Assembly: GCA_965203375.1 (NCBI GenBank)
Contig: OZ241886.1
Coordinates: 1,178,001 to 1,242,000, forward strand
Direction: 5' to 3'
DNA: 64,000 nt
From: CATQHS01 sp965203375
GTDB lineage: Bacteria; Actinomycetota; Acidimicrobiia; Acidimicrobiales; Aldehydirespiratoraceae
A model generated the notes under the pieces. It worked only from the letters and a program-made list of their open reading frames with translations, was not told the DNA's origin and searched no databases. Both the position numbers and the translations under genes were made by a program. Within the stretch, counting starts at the first letter, position 1, and each line of letters opens with the position of its first letter. Positions 8,565 through 16,020 of this stretch are shown piece after piece.

Positions 8565-9001
8565 CGCCCGGTGGCGGTAACGGTCACCGCGCCGGAGCGT
8601 CCGGGCAGGGCCGGGGCGATGACCAGCTCCGCCTCGAAGCGGAGGCGAACCGTTATCTCTATGCGGTCGGATCGGTCCGTGCCGATGTCGATGGCGGTGA
8701 TCTCCGCGCCGGGGAGCGGGCCTCGGGCGATGCCGGCTCGGATCAGCTCGGCGGCCCGGGCCCGGTCGATCCTCGCCCGGCCCCGGCTGCGCAGCTCGTC
8801 GACGTCCAACGCGCCGAGAGCGTCGGCCGCGGCCGAGTCGGCCACGAAGCGGAGCTGCTGGGCCCTCAGCGACACCAGGCCCACGTCGATGGCGATGGCG
8901 CCCAGCACCATGACCGCGAACACCGCGGCCGGCATCAGCAGCAAGACCGTGCCGCGGTCGCCGGCAGCCCGGCTCCGGCGAGTCGGCGCCGTCGTCAGCA
9001 T
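8540..9001 (-). CDS. TadG-like pilus-assembly protein (helicase/secretion neighbourhood protein family)
   Basis: 153 residues with a short basic N-terminus (RRSRAAGDRGTV) and one hydrophobic segment at about residues 19-42. Then comes QQLRFVADSAAADAL, typical of TadE/TadG-like minor pilins, where an amphipathic helix follows the anchor. It is the last gene of the tad operon. Its ATG at 9001 overlaps the previous stop by seven bases. It probably sits in the membrane as an assembly or minor pilus protein. No von Willebrand domain is present, so it is a short form. Confidence 0.72.
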   Translation of the reverse strand: MLTTAPTRRSRAAGDRGTVLLLMPAAVFAVMVLGAIAIDVGLVSLRAQQLRFVADSAAADALGALDVDELRSRGRARIDRARAAELIRAGIARGPLPGAEITAIDIGTDRSDRIEITVRLRFEAELVIAPALPGRSGAVTVTATGRALVIGGP

Positions 9002-9555
9002 TGGGCTTCGCCGGGGACGCCGGAGCGGAACGGGTCGATGAGCTCGGTGAAGGCGGCGGACACCGGATCGAGCTGCCCGAACCCGCCGATGAAGGGCACG
9101 GCCACGACGGGCACGGGATGGGAGACGGTCACCGTGACCCGAGCACAGCGTCGGAACGACCCCCCGGAGACGGAGACGGCGACCGCGTTTCGAGCGTCGA
9201 CGCGCCCGTAGTCGGCCAAGACGGCCAGGGCCTGCCGTCGGGCCGCGGCCGCGGCCCCCGACTGGTCGGGGCTCTCGACGTAGGCCCGGACCGCCTCGCG
9301 GGCCGCGGCGGTGACGGCCATCTTGGCGTCGACCACCCCCCAGGCGTTGGCCAGCACCAGCACGGCCGACACGAAGACCAGCAGACCGAAGGGGAGCACC
9401 TCGATGCCCGCGACCTGGCCCCGGTCGCCCCGCCGCCGTCGGGCCGCGGCCGGGCCTCGTCCGCCGGTCGGGTTTCGGGCGGTGGCCGGGCTTCGCCCGC
9501 CGGTCGGGTTTCGGGTCATCGTCGGGCCTCGTTCGCCGGTCGGGTTTCGGGTCAT
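8995..9555 (-). CDS. TadE-like minor pilin
   Basis: 186 residues from the ATG at 9555, which overlaps the previous stop (ATGA). After a repetitive Arg/Pro/Gly-rich head come RRRRGDRGQVAGIEVLPF, a transmembrane segment near residues 50-70, and AKMAVTAAAREAVRAY, the helix typical of TadE-like proteins. The C-terminal domain would lie outside the membrane. In-frame ATGs at 9555 and 9519 come from tandem copies of the first codons (9450-9555), so the true start is uncertain. It is part of the tad pilus operon. Confidence 0.72.
   Translation of the reverse strand: MTRNPTGERGPTMTRNPTGGRSPATARNPTGGRGPAAARRRRGDRGQVAGIEVLPFGLLVFVSAVLVLANAWGVVDAKMAVTAAAREAVRAYVESPDQSGAAAAARRQALAVLADYGRVDARNAVAVSVSGGSFRRCARVTVTVSHPVPVVAVPFIGGFGQLDPVSAAFTELIDPFRSGVPGEAQC
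9450..9555 (-). repeat. Tandem copies of a pilin gene's 5' end (RNPTGG repeats)
   Basis: Three units of 36-39 bases encode RNPTGERGPTMT, RNPTGGRSPATA and RNPTGGRGPAAA. Two of them begin with ATGACC. The spacing is a multiple of three, so the gene stays in frame and gains extra start codons. Confidence 0.8.
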
Positions 9556-10070
9556 CGCCGGGCCTCGACTCGGACGGTGATGGTCCGGTCGAGCCGGCCG
9601 AGTCCGGTCAGGCCCCGCACGAAGGGCGGCAGGACGGTGGGGTATTCGGCCGCCACCGCCAGCCGGACTTGGTCGGGGTCGTTGCAGGTCCAGTCGAGCC
9701 GGATCGAGCCGGCCGTCCCGAAGCGCCCCAGCGCCTCCCTGAACCTCCGGTCTCCGGCGTCCACAGCCCGGCACCGGTCGGCGGCGCGGTCGAAACCGGC
9801 CACCACCCGGGCCGCCTCGAACCCGGCGCTGGTCACCATCGAGTCGGCGTGGAGGTTGAACAGCACCTGAACGGCGGCGAGCAGCAGGATCAAGAAGACC
9901 AGCAGGGCGGCCAAGGCCCCCAGCAGGCCGGCGCCTCGCGATCCGGCATCCGCCCGACCGACCCCGGAAACCCCGACGACAGGGCCGCCCAGCGGACGGG
10001 CGCCTCGCGATCCGGCATCCGCCCGACCGGCCTCGGAAGGCCCGGGCCGGGGCCGCTCCCGGTCGCTCAA
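9552..10070 (-). CDS. TadE-family minor pilin
   Basis: 172 residues from a TTG at 10070 whose TTGA overlaps the previous stop. A Gly/Arg/Ala-rich head of ~45 residues is followed by a hydrophobic helix (GALAALLVFLILLLAAVQVLF) and SAGFEAARVVAGF, the TadE-like amphipathic block. Two cysteines (DRCRAVD and WTCND) could form a disulfide outside. The head contains an in-frame duplication (units at 9931-9960 and 10000-10029). It is a putative minor pilin of the tad machine. Confidence 0.7.
   Translation of the reverse strand: MSDRERPRPGPSEAGRADAGSRGARPLGGPVVGVSGVGRADAGSRGAGLLGALAALLVFLILLLAAVQVLFNLHADSMVTSAGFEAARVVAGFDRAADRCRAVDAGDRRFREALGRFGTAGSIRLDWTCNDPDQVRLAVAAEYPTVLPPFVRGLTGLGRLDRTITVRVEARR
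9931..10029 (-). repeat. In-frame direct repeat in the TadE head
   Basis: The 30 bases at 9931-9960 recur at 10000-10029, 69 bases apart (a multiple of three), encoding GRADAGSRGA twice. Confidence 0.85.
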
Positions 10071-10279
10071 GTGCCGATCCGGTTGACCTGGGTCTCGATC
10101 TTGGTCTCGGCGTTGCCCCAGATGGCGTCGAACGCCACCCACATGGCCGCGCCCAGAAAGGCCACTATGAGCACGGCGATGGCGGCCGAGATGACCCCCT
10201 CGCCCCGGTCGCCCATCCGGCGCCCGGTCCGGCGGTTGATGGCCGCCGCCATCACACAGACGGTGGTCCAGATCGTCAT
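10067..10279 (-). CDS. Flp-like small pilin
   Basis: 70 residues from the ATG at 10279, which has a good ribosome site (GAAGGGA) seven bases upstream. After RRMGDRGEGV comes a single 20-residue hydrophobic helix (ISAAIAVLIVAFLGAAMWVAF) and a short polar tail, the size and layout of Flp/TadF-type pilins cleaved by a prepilin peptidase. A hairpin lies in the gap to tadC, which could raise or stabilise pilin mRNA. It is the best candidate for the main pilin subunit. No peptidase gene (tadV) is in the window. Confidence 0.68.
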   Translation of the reverse strand: MTIWTTVCVMAAAINRRTGRRMGDRGEGVISAAIAVLIVAFLGAAMWVAFDAIWGNAETKIETQVNRIGT

Positions 10280-10298
10280 CGTCTTCCCTTCTTTTGGG

Positions 10299-10316
10299 GG
10301 ACCCGGATTCGGGTCC
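10299..10316 (-). promoter_or_regulatory. mRNA hairpin between tadC and the pilin gene
   Basis: GGACCCG and CGGGTCC form a perfect 7-bp stem around a GATT loop. No T-run follows on the minus strand, so an mRNA-stabilising or processing element is likelier than a terminator. Confidence 0.4.
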
Positions 10317-10361
10317 GTCTTGATTCGGATCGGGGAAGCGGGGGAAGAGGGGGAAAGGGGG

Positions 10362-11264
10362 TCAGGCGGCGAACAGCGTGAGCGCATCCACGAACGGGAC
10401 CCCCATCAACAGCACGCCGGGGACCAGAGTGGCGGCCGTGACCGGCACCCACACCTGCTGGTTGCGGCGCTCGATCGACTCGATGAGCCGGCGCTGGGCC
10501 TCCCGCCGGATCGACCGGGCCTCCTCGCTGATCAGCTTGCTCAGGTCGGCCGTCTCCCGGTCCAGGGCCAGAACCGCCACCAGCCGGTCCAGTTCGGCCA
10601 CCCCGGCCAGATCGGCCCACTCCCGCAGCGCGTCCGCCTCGCTGAGCCCCTGCTGCATCCGGGACTGGACCCGGCCCAGGTCCCGGGCGCAGGCGCCGTT
10701 GCCCCGCTCGGCGATCCGGGCCACCGCCGCCCCCAGCGACCACCCCGCCCCCAAGAGCATCCCGAGCTGCTCGGCCACGACCGGCAGCTCGGAGAAGATC
10801 CGCTGCTGCCAGCGAGCCGACCTCCTGGCCACCTGCTGCTCGAGCACGCCGAATGCGGCCACCGGGGCGCCGCCGATGGCGGCTGCCGCCACCGGAACGG
10901 GCGGTTGCGCGGCGATGCAGCCCACCACGGCGGCGCCGAAGGCCGCGACCGCCCAGCCCACCTGGCGGACCCGGAAGCCGGTGACGCCGACGGGGGAGTG
11001 GATCCGCTCCAGCCTGGCCCCCAGCTCCTCGCCCACCCGGAACAGGCGGGCCAGGCGCTCTCCCACCAGCCTCGACAGCGGGGCGATCACATCCCTGAAG
11101 GAATCGGCCGACAGCATCCCGCCGCCGCCGAGCCGCCGTCCGGCGGCCGCGTAAGGCCCGAGCCGCTCCTCGAGCCCCGTTCGGCGGAACCACCGCAGCT
11201 CCGACAACAACAAGGTAAGCCCGACGAAGAGGACCGGCCCCACCAGCGCCGCCGCCCGGGTCAT
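10362..11264 (-). CDS. tadC: Tad secretion inner-membrane protein TadC
   Basis: 300 residues of the type II secretion F domain family. An N-terminal membrane helix (ALVGPVLFVGLTLLLSELRW) is followed by a linker, two helices near 95-140, the cytoplasmic F domain (FSELPVVAEQLGMLLGAGWSLGAAVARIAERG) and a C-terminal hydrophobic pair. With TadB it forms the inner-membrane platform that the TadA ATPase drives. The ATG at 11264 overlaps the stop of a 26-residue relay micro-ORF rather than that of tadB itself. Confidence 0.88.
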   Translation of the reverse strand: MTRAAALVGPVLFVGLTLLLSELRWFRRTGLEERLGPYAAAGRRLGGGGMLSADSFRDVIAPLSRLVGERLARLFRVGEELGARLERIHSPVGVTGFRVRQVGWAVAAFGAAVVGCIAAQPPVPVAAAAIGGAPVAAFGVLEQQVARRSARWQQRIFSELPVVAEQLGMLLGAGWSLGAAVARIAERGNGACARDLGRVQSRMQQGLSEADALREWADLAGVAELDRLVAVLALDRETADLSKLISEEARSIRREAQRRLIESIERRNQQVWVPVTAATLVPGVLLMGVPFVDALTLFAA

Positions 11265-11341
11265 CGCCCGCCCCCCGGCCCTTCCAGCGTCGGGCGGGTC
11301 ATCGACCGGCCCCCGGCCTCTTCCGACACCGAGCGGGTCAT
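11261..11341 (-). other. 26-residue relay micro-ORF between tadB and tadC, built of two copies of the tadC start
   Basis: The tadB stop overlaps an ATG at 11341 (ATGA). The ORF runs to 11261 and its TGA overlaps the tadC ATG at 11264 (ATGA). Inside it ATGACCCG recurs at 11341 and 11302, and again at the tadC start, so it consists of two diverged copies (39 and 38 bases) of the tadC 5' end. Confidence 0.5.
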
Positions 11342-12282
11342 CGCCCGAAGACCCGCTCGGGCGGGGGCAGGCGCATCACCCGTCCGGCCCAAGTCCAGCA
11401 GCCCAGAACCATGACCAGAGCGGCCAGCACCGCGGCCTGGCCCGGCCCGCTCTGATAGGCGGCTCGGCCGTTGCCGATGGACATGCCGGCCAGGGCCATG
11501 CCGGCCGGGACGGCGAGCACGAACAGCCGGGCGAACCGGGCCCCGGCCTGGCGGGCTCGGGCGTCCTTGCGGCCCTGCACGTCCTGGCGCCGGTCGGCGG
11601 CCAGCGCCTCCAGGCGGCGGTCGAGGTCGGCGCCGCCGATCTCGTGGGCCACCAGCAGCGTCTCGCAGGCCATGTCGGCGGTCGGGTCGGCCAGCAGATC
11701 CTTGAGCACCGCGAAGGTGCGGGCCAGGTCGGTGGTGAGCAGCCACTCGCGGTGGGCAGCCTCGAACGCGGGCCGCATCTCCGCCGGGCCTCTCCGCCCC
11801 ACGTCGAACAGAGCCTGGGGGATGCTGCGGCCCAGCGAGCCGGTCTGGACCCGGATCTCCTCGATCATCCGGGGCCAGGCTTCCTGGCCCCGCCGGCGCC
11901 GGTCGGCCAGGCGGGCCCGGTAAGCGGCCGCCGGGAGCGACGCGGCGAAGCCGCCGATGGCGACGGCCGGGGCCGGGCCGCCGAAGACGGCGAAGGCCAG
12001 CGCCGAGCCGATGGCGAACATGGCGGCCGTGGCCGCGGCCAGCTCCCGCATCCGGGCCCGCCCCGGCCCGCCCCGCCAGCCTCGCCCCGTCAGCCCGTCC
12101 GTCCCGCTCTGCCAGCCTCGCCCCGTCAGCCCGTCCGCTCGGCCCCGGGCCCGGCCGCCGCCTGCCCGGGGGCCGCCGCCCACCTTGGGGCCGAGCCCCA
12201 GGCCCCGCCATCCGAACGACACGGCCGTGTAGGCCAGGTGCGCGCCCACCGCGCTGACCAGGGCCAACAGCGCGGCGATCAT
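11338..12282 (-). CDS. tadB: Tad secretion inner-membrane protein TadB
   Basis: 314 residues, type II secretion F domain. An N-terminal helix (MIAALLALVSAVGAHLAY) and a disordered Gly/Arg-rich stretch at about 30-75 with an internal repeat are followed by two membrane helices. The F domain comes next (WPRMIEEIRVQTGSLGRSIPQALFDVG and CETLLVAHEIGGADLDRRLEAL), then a C-terminal helix pair. The ATG overlaps the tadA stop. It is the partner of TadC. Confidence 0.87.
   Translation of the reverse strand: MIAALLALVSAVGAHLAYTAVSFGWRGLGLGPKVGGGPRAGGGRARGRADGLTGRGWQSGTDGLTGRGWRGGPGRARMRELAAATAAMFAIGSALAFAVFGGPAPAVAIGGFAASLPAAAYRARLADRRRRGQEAWPRMIEEIRVQTGSLGRSIPQALFDVGRRGPAEMRPAFEAAHREWLLTTDLARTFAVLKDLLADPTADMACETLLVAHEIGGADLDRRLEALAADRRQDVQGRKDARARQAGARFARLFVLAVPAGMALAGMSIGNGRAAYQSGPGQAAVLAALVMVLGCWTWAGRVMRLPPPERVFGR
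12075..12146 (-). repeat. 36-bp in-frame tandem repeat in tadB
   Basis: The unit at 12075-12110 is repeated from 12111, encoding DGLTGRGW twice. The spacing of 36 keeps the frame. Confidence 0.85.
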
Positions 12283-13583
12283 GGGACGGCGGCGGCGCCG
12301 CGGTCGAGGAGGGCCCGGACGTCGACGCCGATCTCGTCCAGGGCGGCCGCGGCCCGGACGGGGGCCAGCCCCGTCCAGGCCAGCTCGGCCGTGCGCCGGG
12401 GCCGGGCGAACACGTCGGTGACGGTGAAGCGGGTGCTGTCGGCGCGGCCCGCGAAGTCCTCCACGCAGGTGACGGTCGACACCCGGGGCCCGTCAGGGGT
12501 GCGCTGGCAGTGGACCACCACGTCCACCGACTCGCTCACCAGGCTGTTCAGCGCGGCCATGGGCAGCTCGTTGGATGCGTCGGAGAGCTGGCAGATGAAC
12601 CGGAGCCGGGCCAGGGCCTGGCGGGCCGAGCCGGCGTGGATGGTGGTGAACCCCTGCACCCCCGACGACAGGGTGAGCAGCAGCGGCAGCGCCTCCCGGT
12701 CCCGGACCTCGCCCACGACGGCCACGTCGGGGGCCATGCGCAGAAAGCCCGAGACCAGTCGGCGCAGGTCCACGCCGGGCCGGTCCGGCCGGGCCGCCCG
12801 GGTCTGCATGCTGGCCACGTTGGCCAGCGGGATGTCGGCCTCGAACACCTCCTCGGCCACCACGATCCGCAGCGACGGGTCCAGCTCGGCCGCGCAGCAG
12901 CTCAGCATGGTGGTCTTGCCCGAGCCGGGGGCGCCGGCGAACACGATGGTCAGGCGGGCCCTCACGCAGGCCCGCAGGAAGCCGGCGGCGGCGCCGGTGA
13001 GCATGGCCCTCTCCACCAGCTCGTCCAGGCTTCGGAAGGCGACACCGGTGAACTTGCGGATGTTGACCATGACGTGCCCGCCCCTGGCTATGTCGCCGTG
13101 GACGATGTGCAGGCGGGCGCCGTCGTCGAGTTGGGCGTCCTGGAGCCCCTCGGAGGGGTCGAGCTTGCGGTGGGCGGCCGAGGCCCGGTCGAGCACCTTG
13201 ACCAGGGTCCGGATCACGTGCTCGTCGTCGTGGAAGACCTCGTGGTGGTAGCCGCTGGGGCCGCGGTGGCGCTTCACGAAGACGGCGTCGGGGCCGTTGA
13301 TCATGATCTCCCAGACGTCGTCGTCGGCCAGCAGCGGCCCCAGGGGCCCGTATCCGGTCAGGTTGCGCAGGGCCCGCTCGGCCAGGCCCTCGACGTCGGT
13401 CAGCCCGAAGGGCCGGATCCCCCGCCGGTGATCGTCGTTCCACTCCCGGATCTCTTCGCCCACCAGCCGGGCCAGCGTCTCGGCCGCCGACCGGTCGTCC
13501 AGGTCCAGGGCTATCTCCTTGGCCCGGGCCTGGACTTTGCGCTCGATCCCCAGCAGGGGCGCGGGCTCGCCGTTGTCGCTCAT
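12279..13583 (-). CDS. tadA: Tad pilus assembly ATPase TadA/CpaF
   Basis: 434 residues, secretion ATPase of the VirB11/GspE superfamily that powers pilin export. The N-terminal domain has GYGPLGPLLADDDVWEIMING; Walker A is GAPGSGKTT near 225, the Asp box is near 248 (VVAEEVFE), Walker B is VGEVRDREALPLLL near 305, and the His box is TIHAGSARQAL. ATG 13583 overlaps the tadZ stop (ATGA), and the 3' end overlaps tadB likewise. It acts in the cytoplasm on the TadBC platform. Confidence 0.95.
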   Translation of the reverse strand: MSDNGEPAPLLGIERKVQARAKEIALDLDDRSAAETLARLVGEEIREWNDDHRRGIRPFGLTDVEGLAERALRNLTGYGPLGPLLADDDVWEIMINGPDAVFVKRHRGPSGYHHEVFHDDEHVIRTLVKVLDRASAAHRKLDPSEGLQDAQLDDGARLHIVHGDIARGGHVMVNIRKFTGVAFRSLDELVERAMLTGAAAGFLRACVRARLTIVFAGAPGSGKTTMLSCCAAELDPSLRIVVAEEVFEADIPLANVASMQTRAARPDRPGVDLRRLVSGFLRMAPDVAVVGEVRDREALPLLLTLSSGVQGFTTIHAGSARQALARLRFICQLSDASNELPMAALNSLVSESVDVVVHCQRTPDGPRVSTVTCVEDFAGRADSTRFTVTDVFARPRRTAELAWTGLAPVRAAAALDEIGVDVRALLDRGAAAVP

Positions 13584-14815
13584 CCGATTTTTCCCTCCAA
13601 GCGGCGGCGCACCTCGGCGGTGAGGGTCCGGCCCAGCAGAGGGGCCGGGGGCAGGCCGTGGCGCAGGGCGTGGTCGAGGTCGCGGCGCTCCGGCATGAAC
13701 ACCGGGTTGCCGATGCCGTCGGCGGCGGTGTCGGCCAGGAGCCGGGCCAGCGCCGAGGTGGTCTCGGCCCGGCGGAGCGCCGGCCGGGGGGCCCGGTTGA
13801 CCACGGGCAGCAGGCAGGCGGTCTCCACGCCCCCCTCCGCCAAGGCGATGACGGTCCGCACCAGCGAGTGGATGCCCTTGACTCCGCCGGTTCCCACCAC
13901 CGCGACGACGTCGGCTTGCCGGGTGGCGGTACGGGCCAGCAGATTGCGTTCCTCCACGTCGGCCGAGCCGGTCTCGGACTCCCCCTCGACGTCGGGATCG
14001 ATGTCGGCCACCACCAGCCGGTAGCTGCCCAGCAGCCCGTCCAGGGCCGCCTCCAGGGAGCGGCGCCGGATGGCGGTCCAGTCGCGGTGGCGGCGCAGCC
14101 CCAGCAGCAGGTGGTAGCCGTGCTCGGCGGCGTCGAACACCAGGGCCCGGATCTGGTCGTGGCGGAGCCGGCCGTGGCTGTGGGCCTCCACCAGCTCCTG
14201 GAGGCCGGGGATGACGTCTCGGGAGTGGTGCAGCAGGGCCAAGTCGGCGTTCAGGGCGAAGTCGGCGAGCAGGACCATCCCCCGGTTGGAGGCGTCGGAG
14301 GCCAGCCCCCGGGCCAGGGCCATGGCCGCGGTCGACGAGCCGGCGCCCCCCGACCCGGTGACGGCCACCATCCGCCCCCGCCACCGGGTGGCCTGGCCGT
14401 TCCCGGCGCCGGGCCCGCCGTTCTCGACTAGGACCGGGGCGGAGGCCAGAGCGACGGGCGGAGCGTGCTCCTCCAGCACGCTGACCAGGTCGCCGCGCTC
14501 GAAGTCCTCTTCCATCACCGCGCACACGCCCAGCTCCGACCAGGCCCGGTCCGGGCGGCGGCCCACTACGATGACGGCCGCGCCCCGCCGGCGGGCCTCG
14601 TGGACCAGGTCGCGGTCCAGCCCCGGCGCGGTCGAGCCGACCAGCAGGGCCGACCAGGCCCGGCCGCTGCCGAGCCGGGCCCGAGCCTCGGCCGCCGACA
14701 CGCACTTGACGTAGTCGACGGGGATGGTGGCGGCGGTGGACAGCCGGGCCAGCTCGGAGAACCATCCGGCTCGGGGATGGGCCAGCCCCAGCACCACCCA
14801 TCTGTCCCCGCTCAT
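13580..14815 (-). CDS. TadZ/CpaE-type pilus-localising ATPase
   Basis: 411 residues from ATG 14815, overlapping the cpaB stop (ATGA). The N-terminal half is an atypical receiver-like domain. The C-terminal half is a MinD/ParA-type P-loop: VAVTGSGGAGSSTAAMALARGL is a Walker A without the usual signature lysine, and LLADFALNADLALLHH is the switch region. TadZ/CpaE proteins position the pilus machine at the pole. In operon order it lies between cpaB and tadA, as in other actinobacterial tad loci. Confidence 0.85.
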   Translation of the reverse strand: MSGDRWVVLGLAHPRAGWFSELARLSTAATIPVDYVKCVSAAEARARLGSGRAWSALLVGSTAPGLDRDLVHEARRRGAAVIVVGRRPDRAWSELGVCAVMEEDFERGDLVSVLEEHAPPVALASAPVLVENGGPGAGNGQATRWRGRMVAVTGSGGAGSSTAAMALARGLASDASNRGMVLLADFALNADLALLHHSRDVIPGLQELVEAHSHGRLRHDQIRALVFDAAEHGYHLLLGLRRHRDWTAIRRRSLEAALDGLLGSYRLVVADIDPDVEGESETGSADVEERNLLARTATRQADVVAVVGTGGVKGIHSLVRTVIALAEGGVETACLLPVVNRAPRPALRRAETTSALARLLADTAADGIGNPVFMPERRDLDHALRHGLPPAPLLGRTLTAEVRRRLEGKIG

Positions 14816-15594
14816 CGGGCCGCGTCCTTCTCCGCCGGGGCCCGTCCGGGACCGACTCCGGGCACAAAGGGGTCGTCCGGCGCCCGGGCGGGGAACGAGT
14901 CGGGGTAGCGGTCGGCTGCGGCCCGGGTGGTCCTGACCACGGTGACGTCGCCGGTTCGGACCATGTGGGCCAGCCCGATGGCCGTCACGGCGTCGTCCAC
15001 CGCCAGGGTGAGCACGCCGGTCCCGGACCCGCCGATGGCGTCGGCGTCGGCCACCCACGACAGCACCACCCCGTCCTCCACCGCCACCTCGGTGGAGTCG
15101 CCGCCGTCGCCGTCGGACGCGGTGGTCAGCACGGTCACCCGGTCGCCGGTGACGGTGCGGGCCGAGATGTGATCCACCGGGACGGGGAAGGCGATCTCGT
15201 GGATGGCGCCGACCGGCCGCCCGCCCGCCGTCGGCGCCTCGATCAGGTCGGCGGCCGTCAGCAGGTCGCCGGGGGCGAGGTCGCGCACGGCCGTGGCCCC
15301 CTCCAGCCCCGAGGCGTCGGCCAGGGCCCGGGCGGCCACGTCCGCAGAGAGGCCGAGGGGCCGCAGGGCGAGGTCGTCGAGACCGACCGGGGCCCCGGCC
15401 TCGACCGCAGCAACGACCACCAAATACGAGGCGCGGGGCCCCTCGTCGCCCCCGGCGGCCAGGACGAAGGCGCTGACGGCGGCGACGGCCACCAGCAGGG
15501 CGCCGACCGCGGCGCGGCCGCTGGGCAGCCCTCGCCGGGGGGCGATAACGGGGCCCGGGAGCGATGGTCCCTCGTTGTCCGCCACCGTTGTCAT
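14812..15594 (-). CDS. cpaB: Flp pilus assembly protein CpaB/RcpC, SAF domain
   Basis: 260 residues. An N-terminal cytoplasmic stretch and one membrane helix (AAVGALLVAVAAVSAFVLAAG) lead to a SAF domain (VGLDDLALRPLGLSADVAARALAD and VRDLAPGDLLTAADL) and an RcpC-like domain with DRVTVL. It is the first gene of the tad operon. The ATG at 15594 has GGAGA seven bases upstream, a proper ribosome site. It shares an 87-base divergent gap with the HTH regulator at 15682. Confidence 0.86.
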   Translation of the reverse strand: MTTVADNEGPSLPGPVIAPRRGLPSGRAAVGALLVAVAAVSAFVLAAGGDEGPRASYLVVVAAVEAGAPVGLDDLALRPLGLSADVAARALADASGLEGATAVRDLAPGDLLTAADLIEAPTAGGRPVGAIHEIAFPVPVDHISARTVTGDRVTVLTTASDGDGGDSTEVAVEDGVVLSWVADADAIGGSGTGVLTLAVDDAVTAIGLAHMVRTGDVTVVRTTRAAADRYPDSFPARAPDDPFVPGVGPGRAPAEKDAAR

Positions 15595-15681
15595 ACTGTT
15601 TCTCCATCATCTCGCTGTACGGCGCCGAGGCCGCCTGACAACGAAGTGTATCGGAATTACCGAAAAGGGGCAAGAGAAAAA

Positions 15682-15921
15682 ATGGATGAACAAAATAGCA
15701 CAGAAGTGACCAGTCCGACCGGGCCGGAGTGGCTGGGAACCACCGAGGCGGCCCGGAGGCTCGGGATCACCACCCGGACGCTGTACCGGTTCATCGACCA
15801 GGGCAAGCTGGTCGCCTACCGGTTCGGGCGGGTCATCCGGCTGAAGCAGGGCGACGTCGACACCTACATCGAGTCGTGCCGGATCGCGCCCGGCACCATC
15901 GCCCACCTCTACCCGGACTGA
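15682..15921 (+). CDS. Small excisionase/MerR-like HTH DNA-binding protein
   Basis: 79 residues. After a polar head, TTEAARRLGITTRTLYRFIDQGKLVAYRFGRVIRLKQGDVDTYIES is a winged HTH of the excisionase/BldC type. Its place, divergent from cpaB with an AT-rich 87-base spacer, suggests it regulates the tad operon and itself. The start ATG is preceded by GGGGCAAGAG. The first ten codons are AT-rich, unlike the rest. It is not a phage excisionase by context: no integrase is near. Confidence 0.85.
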   Translation: MDEQNSTEVTSPTGPEWLGTTEAARRLGITTRTLYRFIDQGKLVAYRFGRVIRLKQGDVDTYIESCRIAPGTIAHLYPD

Positions 15922-16020
15922 GCCGAACGGCCGGCCGCCGACGCGGCCGGTCCAGCCCGCGGGCGCCCGGCCGGGTCCGGGGCGTCCTAACCGGCGCCGG
16001 TCAGCGCTGGTCCGCGCCGG

